Shown piece by piece: positions 14,940 to 22,461 of a stretch of 27,885 nt of DNA. How positions within the stretch are numbered: the first letter of the stretch is position 1; every line of letters begins with the position of its first letter. Origin of the DNA: an uncultured Alistipes sp. (lineage in GTDB: Bacteria; Bacteroidota; Bacteroidia; Bacteroidales; Rikenellaceae). The notes under the pieces were generated by a model. That model had not been told where the DNA came from. It made no database searches and saw nothing but the letters and a program-made list of their open reading frames with translations. The stretch covers positions 1 to 27,885 of the forward strand of contig CAUHCL010000016.1 of NCBI GenBank assembly GCA_959604655.1. The letters are read 5' to 3'. The position numbers and the translations under genes are program-made.

Positions 14940-15569
14940 TTACTCCGCGGGAGTGATATATACGTTGCGGAACTCCACGGGACCGCCCTCGCTCTGGAGC
15001 GCGATGTAACCCTCGGTATTCTCGGTGGTGCACTCGTTCTGCAAATTGCCGTTGATATAGACCGTTATACGGTTGCCCTTGCATACGATCTCGGCCTCGT
15101 TCCACTCGCCTTCGGGCTTCTCGAAATTGCCGTTGCGATCCTTAACGGGGAACTCGCCCGTGCACTCCACCTCGGGGATCTTGGCGCCGCCCAGCATGAC
15201 GAAATCGCCCGCCTTGCCCGCGCAGAGCTGGCACTCGATGGCGTGCGGCCACACCTTGTCGCCGTCCTGCACGCGCTGGAATATGCCGCTGTTGGTGCCC
15301 TTGCCGACCCAACGCCACTCGACATGCAGCTTGTAGTCGCCGTACTTGTTCTCGGTACGCATGTAGCCGAACGGATTGCCCGCGATGCGGATATTGCCGT
15401 TCTCCACGCCGAACACCTTGTCGGCTGGAACTCCGCTCCCGCTGTCGAGCACGCATACCCATCCCGTCAGATCCTTTCCGTTGAAAAGCTCCGTCTTTTT
15501 TCCGCAGTCGCAGCACGAACACATCACCGCCGCGGCAACCAACGCCGCAAGAATAAATTTCACCTTCAT
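14940..15569 (-). CDS. Single-domain DUF1080 (3-keto-disaccharide hydrolase type) lipoprotein
   Basis: A 209-residue exported protein. The N-terminus MKVKFILAALVAAAVMCSCC is a signal peptide with several cysteines (17, 19, 20, 22); C19 is the best lipidation candidate. One DUF1080 module follows: LFNGKDLTGW, NPFGYMRTENKYGDYKLHVE, GTNSGIFQRV, ITVYINGNLQN and GGPVEFRNVYI. It resembles each half of the tandem protein at 10194-11489 but has its own promoter, and is divergent from the double GH43 gene with which it shares an intergenic region. A role in glycoside degradation is inferred from the family. ATG 15569 was chosen over the upstream in-frame ATG at 15605, which overlaps the -7 box. Confidence 0.88.
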   Translation of the reverse strand: MKVKFILAALVAAAVMCSCCDCGKKTELFNGKDLTGWVCVLDSGSGVPADKVFGVENGNIRIAGNPFGYMRTENKYGDYKLHVEWRWVGKGTNSGIFQRVQDGDKVWPHAIECQLCAGKAGDFVMLGGAKIPEVECTGEFPVKDRNGNFEKPEGEWNEAEIVCKGNRITVYINGNLQNECTTENTEGYIALQSEGGPVEFRNVYITPAE

Positions 15570-15602
15570 TTTATTTCGCTTTTTATTAAACTGTTTCGAC
15601 TG

Positions 15603-15634
15603 CAAAAATATACATTAATTCATTACCGCCACAA
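15603..15634 (-). promoter_or_regulatory. Promoter of the single-domain DUF1080 gene
   Basis: On the minus strand, -7 TATTTTTG (15610-15603) is exact and a TTG (15634-15632) lies 21 nt upstream. Confidence 0.6.
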
Positions 15635-15654
15635 GCATTTCCGCTCTTTTTGCG

Positions 15655-15662
15655 TATATTTG
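15655..15662 (+). promoter_or_regulatory. -7 element for the GH43-esterase-S9 run
   Basis: TATATTTG is an exact TAnnTTTG match 22 nt before ATG 15685, divergent from the DUF1080 promoter. No clear -33 box is seen. Confidence 0.55.
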
Positions 15663-15684
15663 CCCTAATAAAAACGCCCGACTT

Positions 15685-17619
15685 ATGCCGACCCGACTCC
15701 TTATGACCGCACTTATGCTTCTCACCCTCGCAGGCGCGGCGGCCCGACCGACCGCGGTCGATCCGCAACCCGTAGCCGAAAAGGATTTCGCAGGTTATCT
15801 GTTCGCTTATTTCACGGGCAACCGCATCTCGCAGGAGGCCATATGCTTCGCCGTCAGCACCGACGGCCGCACGTTCCGTGCGCTGAACGGCAACCGCCCC
15901 GTACTCGATTCCAAGAAGATAAGCTCCACGGGAGGCGTGCGCGACCCCCACATACTGCGCGGCGAGGACGGCCGCACGTTCTACATGGTCGCGACCGACA
16001 TGGTGTCGGCCAACGGCTGGGACTCCAACCGCGCCATGGTGCTTATGCGCTCCGACGATCTGGTGAACTGGAGCTCTTCGGTGGTCAACATGCAGAAACG
16101 GTTCGAGGGGCAGGAGAATCTCAAACGCGTGTGGGCGCCGCAGACCATCTACGACGCTGAAGCGGGCAAATACATGATCTACTGGTCGATGAAATACGGC
16201 GACGGTCCCGACGTCATCTATTACGCCTATGCCAACGATGCGTTCACCGACATCGAGGGCGAGCCGCGGCCGCTGTTCGTCCCCGCCGACCGACTCCCGT
16301 GCATCGACGGCGACATAGTTCACGCCGACGGAGTGTACCACCTTTTTTATAAGACCGAAGGCCACGGGAACGGCATAAAGGTCGCCACCACCCGATCGCT
16401 CACCTCGGGCCGATGGGACGAACAGCCCGACTACAAGCAGCAGACCGCCGAGGCGGTGGAGGGCGCGGGCACGTTCAAACTCATAGGACAGGACCGATAC
16501 ATCCTCATGTACGACGTCTACATAAAGGGAGGCTACCAGTTCACCGAGACCGACGATCTGCGCACGTTCCGCGTCATCGACGACGCTGTGGACATGGATT
16601 TCCATCCGCGCCACGGCACGGTGATCCCCGTAACCGCGGCCGAACTGCGACGTCTCACCGAGAAATGGGGCTTGCCCGAGGATATAACGATCCCGACCAA
16701 CCCCGTGCTGGAGGGATTCCACGCCGATCCCGAGATACTCTACTCGCGAAAGACGGGCCGCTACTACATCTACTCCACCACCGACGGCACCGAGGGCTGG
16801 GGCGGCTGGTATTTCACGGCATATTCATCCGACGACCTTATCCACTGGCAATTCGAGAACGTGGTTCTCGACCTGCGTTCCGAGCAGGTGGCGTGGGCCG
16901 ACGGTAACGCCTGGGCGCCGTGCATCGAGGAGGTCGAGACACGCGACGGCCGATACCGCTACTATTTCTATTACAGCGGCAACCCCGTCGATGGCGGCGG
17001 CAAACAGATCGGCGTGGCCGTGGCCGACTCCCCCACGGGTCCCTTCACCGACGCGGGCCGTCCGATCATAACCGATTCGCCAACGGGCAGCGGACAGCAG
17101 ATCGACGTCGACGTATTCACCGATCCCGTCTCGGGAAAACGCTATCTCTACTGGGGCAACGGCTACATGGCGGGCGCCGAGCTCAGGAAGGACATGATGT
17201 CGATAAAACCCAATACCGTCACCGTCATGACGCCCGAAGGAGGCACGCTCGGCGATTACGCCTACCGCGAGGCGCCCTACGTGTTCCATCGCAACGGAAT
17301 ATATTACTTCCTGTGGTCGGTCGACGACACGGGATCGGCCAATTACCACATAGCCTACGGCACCTCGCACTCGCCTCTCGGCCCGATAGAGGTGGCGAAG
17401 GAGCCCGTTATCCTGATTCAGGACCCCGCAAAACGCATCTTCGGAACGGGCCACTGCTCGGTGATCCGCCTGCCCGACAGCGACGAGTGGCGCATAGTCT
17501 ACCACCGCATAAACCCCGCCTACATCGACAACGGCCCGGGCATACACCGCGAAGTGTGCATCGACCGTCTGGAATTCGGCACGGACGGATCGATAAAACG
17601 AGTGACGCCGTGCAATTGA
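15685..17619 (+). CDS. Secreted double-module glycoside hydrolase family 43 protein
   Basis: 644 residues with a signal peptide (about 1-20) and two five-bladed GH43 modules. Module 1 (about 35-330) has GGVRDPHI (base D87), CIDGDIV (D208 or D210) and VEGAGTF (acid E259). Module 2 (about 338-640) has GFHADPEI (D348), QIDVDVF (D474 or D476) and YREAPYVF (E529). Both triads therefore look complete. GH43 enzymes mostly remove arabinose or xylose from plant polysaccharides; the subfamilies could not be fixed by eye. A CE1-type esterase follows after 26 nt, suggesting combined debranching and de-esterification. It is probably periplasmic or surface-bound; no lipobox was seen. Confidence 0.9.
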   Translation: MPTRLLMTALMLLTLAGAAARPTAVDPQPVAEKDFAGYLFAYFTGNRISQEAICFAVSTDGRTFRALNGNRPVLDSKKISSTGGVRDPHILRGEDGRTFYMVATDMVSANGWDSNRAMVLMRSDDLVNWSSSVVNMQKRFEGQENLKRVWAPQTIYDAEAGKYMIYWSMKYGDGPDVIYYAYANDAFTDIEGEPRPLFVPADRLPCIDGDIVHADGVYHLFYKTEGHGNGIKVATTRSLTSGRWDEQPDYKQQTAEAVEGAGTFKLIGQDRYILMYDVYIKGGYQFTETDDLRTFRVIDDAVDMDFHPRHGTVIPVTAAELRRLTEKWGLPEDITIPTNPVLEGFHADPEILYSRKTGRYYIYSTTDGTEGWGGWYFTAYSSDDLIHWQFENVVLDLRSEQVAWADGNAWAPCIEEVETRDGRYRYYFYYSGNPVDGGGKQIGVAVADSPTGPFTDAGRPIITDSPTGSGQQIDVDVFTDPVSGKRYLYWGNGYMAGAELRKDMMSIKPNTVTVMTPEGGTLGDYAYREAPYVFHRNGIYYFLWSVDDTGSANYHIAYGTSHSPLGPIEVAKEPVILIQDPAKRIFGTGHCSVIRLPDSDEWRIVYHRINPAYIDNGPGIHREVCIDRLEFGTDGSIKRVTPCN

Positions 17620-17645
17620 ACAGCAACACCTAACACCAAACGATA

Positions 17646-18464
17646 ATGAAACGCATACTGTTTTTGCTTACAGCCGTAGCGATCTGCGCATCCGCATCGG
17701 CTTTCACCCGCCACGAACTGGCAGTGCGCAGCGAGGCGATGGACAAGAATGTCCCCGTGATCGTCCTGCTGCCCGACGGCTACGCATCGGCCGACCGTCT
17801 GCCCGTGGTATATCTGCTCCACGGCTACAGCGACAACCACAAGGCATGGGATGCCAAAGGCGGCGCGGGAGCCATGGCCGACCGCTACGGCACGATAATC
17901 GTCACGCCCGACGGCGGCTTCGACAGCTGGTATTTCGACAGCCCCGTCGACCCGACCTACCGTTACGAAACATTCGTCACCCGCGAACTGATCCCCTACA
18001 TCGACAAGCTCTACAAGACGGTCGCAGACCGCTCGGGACGCGCCATAGCGGGCCTCTCGATGGGCGGCCACGGCGCGCTCTACCTCGCCATACGCCATCA
18101 GGATCTATTTTCGGCGGCGGGCAGCATGTCGGGCGGCGTGGACATACGTCCGTTCCCCAACAACTGGGGCATGTCGAAGCGGCTGGGCACGATCGACGAG
18201 CATCCCGACAACTGGGAGCGCAACACGGTAATCAACATGACCGACCGTCTGCGTCCCGATTCGCTGAAGATCGTATTCGAATGCGGCACCGACGATTTTT
18301 TCCTCGGAGTCAACCGCGCACTGCACGAAAAGCTACTCAAGGAGGGCATTCCCCACGACTATTACGAACGCCCTGGCGGCCACAACTGGACCTACTGGAG
18401 CAACGCCGTGCAATACCAGATGCTCTTCTTCTCCAACGCGTTCAAGGCCGAAAAAAAGGAATAA
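17646..18464 (+). CDS. Secreted alpha/beta-hydrolase esterase, CE1/esterase D-like
   Basis: 272 residues with a signal peptide (about 1-19). The serine hydrolase signature AGLSMGGHGAL places the nucleophile at S138. The likely acid is D216 or D217 in ECGTDDFF, and the His is H246 in PGGHNW. VVYLLHGYSDNHKAW (54-68) is the oxyanion-side strand and loop. Relatives include feruloyl and acetylxylan esterases and acyl-CoA/mycolyl-type esterases. The neighbouring GH43 makes removal of acyl groups from plant glycans plausible, but the substrate is inferred. It lies 26 nt after the GH43 gene and 27 nt before the S9 peptidase, probably in one transcript. Confidence 0.88.
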   Translation: MKRILFLLTAVAICASASAFTRHELAVRSEAMDKNVPVIVLLPDGYASADRLPVVYLLHGYSDNHKAWDAKGGAGAMADRYGTIIVTPDGGFDSWYFDSPVDPTYRYETFVTRELIPYIDKLYKTVADRSGRAIAGLSMGGHGALYLAIRHQDLFSAAGSMSGGVDIRPFPNNWGMSKRLGTIDEHPDNWERNTVINMTDRLRPDSLKIVFECGTDDFFLGVNRALHEKLLKEGIPHDYYERPGGHNWTYWSNAVQYQMLFFSNAFKAEKKE

Positions 18465-18491
18465 GACAATATTCAACATAATCGACGTTTA

Positions 18492-20957
18492 ATGAAAAAA
18501 ATTCTATGCTTACTACTCCTTCTGCCGTTCGTCGCCGAGGCTCTCGCCGACGGAGGCAAGGAGGATGCGCGCACGCGCAACCGCTACGCGCTGGCCGAGC
18601 GATTCACCGCAGGCAAACTCCAGAACATGCTCTTTTCGACCACGGTCGACCCGCACTGGTTCAAATCGGGCGAGAAGTTCTGGTATTCGTACAAGACAAG
18701 CGAGGGCACGCGCTGGTATGTGGTCGATCCCGACGCACGCAAGCGTACTCCGCTGTTCGACCACGACAAACTCGCCGCGCAGCTCACCGAGATCGTCAAG
18801 GATCCCTACATCGCATCGCAGCTCCCGATCCGCAACCTGGAGGTCGACGAGAACGGACACACGTTCACCTTCGAGGTGATGTCGTCGCAGGACGCCAAGC
18901 CCAAGGAGCTGACAAAGGAGGATTCGCTGGCGGGCAAGAAGCCCAAGAAAGCGAGCGGCAAAGAGATATTCTACTTCTCGTACGATTCGCGCACGGGCGA
19001 GCTCACCCATCTGAAGGACAAGGAGAAAGAGACCAAGCAGCTCCATTGGGCATCGGTATCGCCCGACGGCAAGACGGTGGTCTACGCCAAGGATCTGAAC
19101 CTCTACCGCATGTCGCGCGAGGATTACGAGAAACTCAAGAAGGACGAGAAGGACAGCACCGTGGTCGAGACGCAGATCACCACCGACGGCGTGAAGGACT
19201 TCGGCTACGGCCAGCCTTACAGCATGCTCAACACCGACACGCTCTGCGACGGCAAGCGCAAAGGAGTCTACGGCCTGTGGTCGCCCGACTCGCGCTACTT
19301 CGCCACCATCGTGACCGACGACCGCAACGTGCGCGAGCTGTGGGTGATAAACTCCATGGCAAGTCCGCGCCCCACTCTGGAGACCTACAAATACCAGATG
19401 CCCGGGGAGAAGGAGGCACCCATCTACCACCTCTATCTGTTCGACATGAACGACAACTCGCGCAAGGAGATCGAGACGGGACGTTTCAAGGATCAGACGC
19501 TCTCAATAGCCCGCAAGCCGCGCGAGCAGAAGCAGCGTCACATGTACGACCAGGCGGGCGTATGGCTCGGCGACGGCGGGCGCTTCTTCGTGACGCGTTC
19601 GAGCCGCGACCTGCACCGCATCGACATCTGCTCCTACACCATAGGCGAGGATACGCTGCGCCCCGTGGTCGAGGAACGTATGAACACTTATATAGAGGTA
19701 CGTCCGCTCGCGGCGCTCAACGGAGGCAAGGAGATCATACAGTGGAGCGAGCGCGACGGCTGGGGCCATCTCTATCTCTATGACGACCAAGGCAATCTCA
19801 AACGCCGTCTTACAGAGGGTCCGTGGCACGTGCACCAGATACTCAAGGTCGACGAGAAACGCCGCACCGTATATTTCACGGGCATGGGCCGCGAGGCGGG
19901 CGAGAACCCCTACTACCAGCATCTCTATTCCGTCGGGCTCGACGGCGGCGCCGTGAAGCTGCTCAACGGCGGCGACGCGTTCCACGACACGCAGGTGGAC
20001 GACGCATGCCGCTACTTCGTCGACAACTATTCGCGCGTGGACACCATACCCGAAACGGCTCTCTACGACTGCCTGGGCAACAAGCTCATGACGCTGGAGA
20101 CGAGCGACTTCTCGCAGCTTCTCGCCAACGGCTACAAGTTCCCCGAGACGTTCACCGTCAAGGCGGCCGACGGCGTTACCGATCTCTACGGCGTGATGTA
20201 CAAGCCGTTCGATTTCGATTCCACCAAGCGCTACCCCATCGTCGACTACGTATACCCGGGACCGCAGGTCGAGGCCACGTCGTACCCGTTCACGCGAATG
20301 ACCGTACGCACCGACCGTCTGGCGCAGGCGGGATTCGTCGTAATCACCGTCGGTAACCGCGGCGGCCACCCCGACCGTTCGAAGTGGTACCACAACTACG
20401 GTTACGGCAACCTGCGCGACTACGGTCTGGCCGATCAGAAAGCGGCCATCGAGCAGCTCGCGGCGCGTCATGACTTCATCGATATCGACCGCGTGGGCAT
20501 CCACGGCCACTCGGGCGGCGGTTTCATGTCGACGGCGGCCATCCTGCAATACCCCGACTTCTTCAAGGCGGCGGTATCGTGCGCGGGCAACCACGACAAC
20601 CGCATCTACAACCGCTGGTGGAGCGAGACGCACCACGGCGTCAAGGAGGAGGTGAGCGACAAGGGCGACACCACCTTCGTATACCGCATAAGCAGCAATC
20701 CCGAGATAGCACGTCAGCTCAAAGGCCATCTGCTGCTGGTGCACGGCGACATCGACAACAACGTCCACCCGGGCAACTCGCTCCGCGTGGTGGATGCGCT
20801 CATCCGCGCCAACAAGCGTTTCGACATGCTCATCCTGCCGCAGCAGCGCCATGGATTCGGCGACATGAACGAATATTTCTACTGGCGTCTGGTCGATTAC
20901 TTCACCGACTATCTGATCGACGGTCGCCAGACCGAGGTGGATATTCCGCAGAGGTAA
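18492..20957 (+). CDS. Exported S9 peptidase, dipeptidyl-peptidase IV-like
   Basis: 821 residues with an N-terminal signal (MKKILCLLLLLPFVAEALA). An eight-blade-type DPP-IV beta-propeller spans about 60-570 and contains a Lys-rich insertion near 135-160. The catalytic alpha/beta-hydrolase domain spans about 590-815. The triad is visible: S674 in GIHGHSGGGFMS, D755 in VHGDIDNNVH and H787 in QQRHGFGD. These enzymes release X-Pro or X-Ala dipeptides from peptides in the periplasm. It is the last gene of the GH43-esterase run and ends at a very strong terminator. A peptidase behind carbohydrate genes is a loose fit, so shared transcription may not mean shared pathway. Confidence 0.93.
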   Translation: MKKILCLLLLLPFVAEALADGGKEDARTRNRYALAERFTAGKLQNMLFSTTVDPHWFKSGEKFWYSYKTSEGTRWYVVDPDARKRTPLFDHDKLAAQLTEIVKDPYIASQLPIRNLEVDENGHTFTFEVMSSQDAKPKELTKEDSLAGKKPKKASGKEIFYFSYDSRTGELTHLKDKEKETKQLHWASVSPDGKTVVYAKDLNLYRMSREDYEKLKKDEKDSTVVETQITTDGVKDFGYGQPYSMLNTDTLCDGKRKGVYGLWSPDSRYFATIVTDDRNVRELWVINSMASPRPTLETYKYQMPGEKEAPIYHLYLFDMNDNSRKEIETGRFKDQTLSIARKPREQKQRHMYDQAGVWLGDGGRFFVTRSSRDLHRIDICSYTIGEDTLRPVVEERMNTYIEVRPLAALNGGKEIIQWSERDGWGHLYLYDDQGNLKRRLTEGPWHVHQILKVDEKRRTVYFTGMGREAGENPYYQHLYSVGLDGGAVKLLNGGDAFHDTQVDDACRYFVDNYSRVDTIPETALYDCLGNKLMTLETSDFSQLLANGYKFPETFTVKAADGVTDLYGVMYKPFDFDSTKRYPIVDYVYPGPQVEATSYPFTRMTVRTDRLAQAGFVVITVGNRGGHPDRSKWYHNYGYGNLRDYGLADQKAAIEQLAARHDFIDIDRVGIHGHSGGGFMSTAAILQYPDFFKAAVSCAGNHDNRIYNRWWSETHHGVKEEVSDKGDTTFVYRISSNPEIARQLKGHLLLVHGDIDNNVHPGNSLRVVDALIRANKRFDMLILPQQRHGFGDMNEYFYWRLVDYFTDYLIDGRQTEVDIPQR

Positions 20958-20973
20958 CGAGTCTGCGCCGAGC

Positions 20974-21013
20974 AAAAAATAAGGTTCGAGGAATCCCTCG
21001 AACCTTATTTTTT
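20974..21013. terminator. Strong bidirectional terminator
   Basis: Bases 20974-20991 pair perfectly with 20996-21013 (18 bp, AATC loop). The stem has an A-run on its left arm and T-run on its right, so it works for the S9 peptidase (plus) and dusB (minus). Confidence 0.9.
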
Positions 21014-21039
21014 ATAAGGACCCATCCGCTTCGGAGCCA

Positions 21040-21125
21040 CATGTCGCGAGTCGTAGCCTGCGGAGTGAGCGAACAGCGAGCCTCCGCGGGGCGAGGCTGC
21101 GGCTCGCGCGGCTCTGAAGAGCCGC
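21040..21125 (-). repeat. Structured dispersed GC-rich repeat, copy 2
   Basis: Read on the minus strand, it matches copy 1 at 13411-13500. Stem A is GCGGCTC (21125-21119), loop TTCA, GAGCCGC (21114-21108). Stem B is GCGAGCC (21107-21101) with GGCTCGC (21082-21076) around the same 18-nt loop. The shared identical core is 21080-21103. Both stems differ from copy 1 by paired changes. Like copy 1 it lies between convergent genes beside a terminator. Confidence 0.6.
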
Positions 21126-21157
21126 AAATATATTCCGCGTAACGGCAATTCCGCCCT

Positions 21158-22180
21158 CTATATTTCGTGCGACAACGACGGCGGCACGGCGGCGCTCATG
21201 TCGAAATCGCCCCAGCGCTCGGCCACCGAATCCAGAACGGCATAGAGTTCGTCGGGATCGTTAAGTGTCACCAGCTTCAGACGCGTGGACTTGAAGTCGG
21301 GCAGCCCCTTGAAATAGTTCGACAGGTGGCGGCGCATTTCGAGTATGCCTACCCTCTCGCCCTTTATCTCCAGCGACTTGGCCAGATGCCCCTTGGCTAT
21401 GGCCACACGCTCCGCCACCGACGGCTGGGGCATGACCTCGCCCGTGGCCATGTAGTGCTTCACCTCGCGGAATATCCACGGCCGTCCGTATGTGGCGCGG
21501 CCTATCATCACGCCGTCCACACCGTAACGGTCGAACATCTCGGCAGCCTTGGGTCCCGAATCCACGTCGCCGTTGCCGATGATGGGTATCCGCATGTCGG
21601 GATGATGCTTCACCTCGCCTATCAGCGTCCAGTCCGCCTCGCCGCGATACATCTGCGCGCGCGTGCGGCCGTGGATCGTCAGGGCCGCTATGCCCGTATC
21701 CTGCAACCGCAAGGCTATATCGACGATGTTTTTCGAATCCTCGTCCCAGCCCAGACGCGTCTTGACGGTCACGGGCAGCGACACGGCCTCCACTATGCGG
21801 CGCGTCATCTCCACCATCAGAGGCACGTCGCGCATCATGCCCGACCCCGCTCCGCGGCCCGCGATCTTCTTCACGGGACAGCCGAAATTGATGTCGATGA
21901 AATCGGGACGGGCACTCTCGGCTATGCGTGCCGCCTCCACCATAGGCTCTATAAGGTGGCCGTAGATCTGTATGCCCACGGGCCGTTCGGCCTCGTCGAT
22001 ATTGAGCTTGGCGCGCGACTTCCACGCGTCGCGGATCAGGCCGTCCGACGATATGAACTCGGTGGTAACCACGTCGGCCCCGAACCGCTTGCACATGTAG
22101 CGGAACGAAGGATCGGTGACGTCCTCCATCGGCGCCAGAAAAAGAGGCTTCTCCCCCAGATCGATATTGCCTATCTTCAT
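21158..22180 (-). CDS. dusB: tRNA-dihydrouridine synthase, DusB-like
   Basis: A 340-residue FMN-dependent enzyme that reduces uridine to dihydrouridine in the tRNA D-loop. The TIM-barrel signatures are present: LFLAPMEDVTDPSFR (13-27), the catalytic cysteine C101 in DINFGCPVKK, VKTRLGW, TIHGRTRAQMY and the FMN-phosphate region IIGNGDV. Length and motifs match the DusB (NifR3) group better than DusA or DusC, though the position modified in Bacteroidetes is not certain. It is a single gene on the minus strand, divergent from argS, with an unusual hairpin-forming palindrome at its promoter. Confidence 0.92.
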   Translation of the reverse strand: MKIGNIDLGEKPLFLAPMEDVTDPSFRYMCKRFGADVVTTEFISSDGLIRDAWKSRAKLNIDEAERPVGIQIYGHLIEPMVEAARIAESARPDFIDINFGCPVKKIAGRGAGSGMMRDVPLMVEMTRRIVEAVSLPVTVKTRLGWDEDSKNIVDIALRLQDTGIAALTIHGRTRAQMYRGEADWTLIGEVKHHPDMRIPIIGNGDVDSGPKAAEMFDRYGVDGVMIGRATYGRPWIFREVKHYMATGEVMPQPSVAERVAIAKGHLAKSLEIKGERVGILEMRRHLSNYFKGLPDFKSTRLKLVTLNDPDELYAVLDSVAERWGDFDMSAAVPPSLSHEI

Positions 22181-22211
22181 AGTCGATAGCTTTATAACAA
22201 TATGTGAGCGG

Positions 22212-22219
22212 CAAAATTA
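22212..22219 (-). promoter_or_regulatory. -7 element for dusB
   Basis: Minus-strand TAATTTTG (22219-22212) is an exact TAnnTTTG match about 32 nt before the start codon. No TTTG -33 is visible. Confidence 0.5.
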
Positions 22220-22238
22220 CAAATAATTTCCGTTATTT

Positions 22239-22259
22239 CGATATCGCCGTGCGATATCG
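22239..22259. promoter_or_regulatory. Perfect 9-bp inverted repeat in the dusB-argS intergenic region
   Basis: CGATATCGC (22239-22247) and GCGATATCG (22251-22259) flank CGT. Each arm itself contains the 8-bp palindrome CGATATCG. The site covers the -33 region of the dusB promoter. Confidence 0.5.
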
Positions 22260-22267
22260 GCAGTTCG

Positions 22268-22287
22268 CCGCCGCCCCACAGCGGCGG
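22268..22287. repeat. GC-rich hairpin, possible decayed relative of the structured repeat
   Basis: CCGCCGC (22268-22274) pairs with GCGGCGG (22281-22287). The adjoining CTGCGGCTCGC (22289-22299) is identical to part of repeat copy 2 (21097-21107), but the 18-nt invariant loop is missing. Confidence 0.3.
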
Positions 22288-22363
22288 ACTGCGGCTCGCC
22301 CGAGGCTCGCGCCATCCTCCGCCGTCGGCGAACAGCAGCCGACTCGACGACAATCCGCCCACT

Positions 22364-22397
22364 TTTGCCGACAAGCAAAAAATTATGCTTATATTTG
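22364..22397 (+). promoter_or_regulatory. Promoter of argS
   Basis: -33 TTTG (22364-22367) and -7 TATATTTG (22390-22397) are 22 nt apart. The leader to ATG 22462 would be about 58 nt. Confidence 0.6.
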
Positions 22398-22461
22398 CAA
22401 TCCTGACGCGCCCGCGGGCGCACGATCATAACGGAAACCGAATAAAATTCAACGCTTGACT

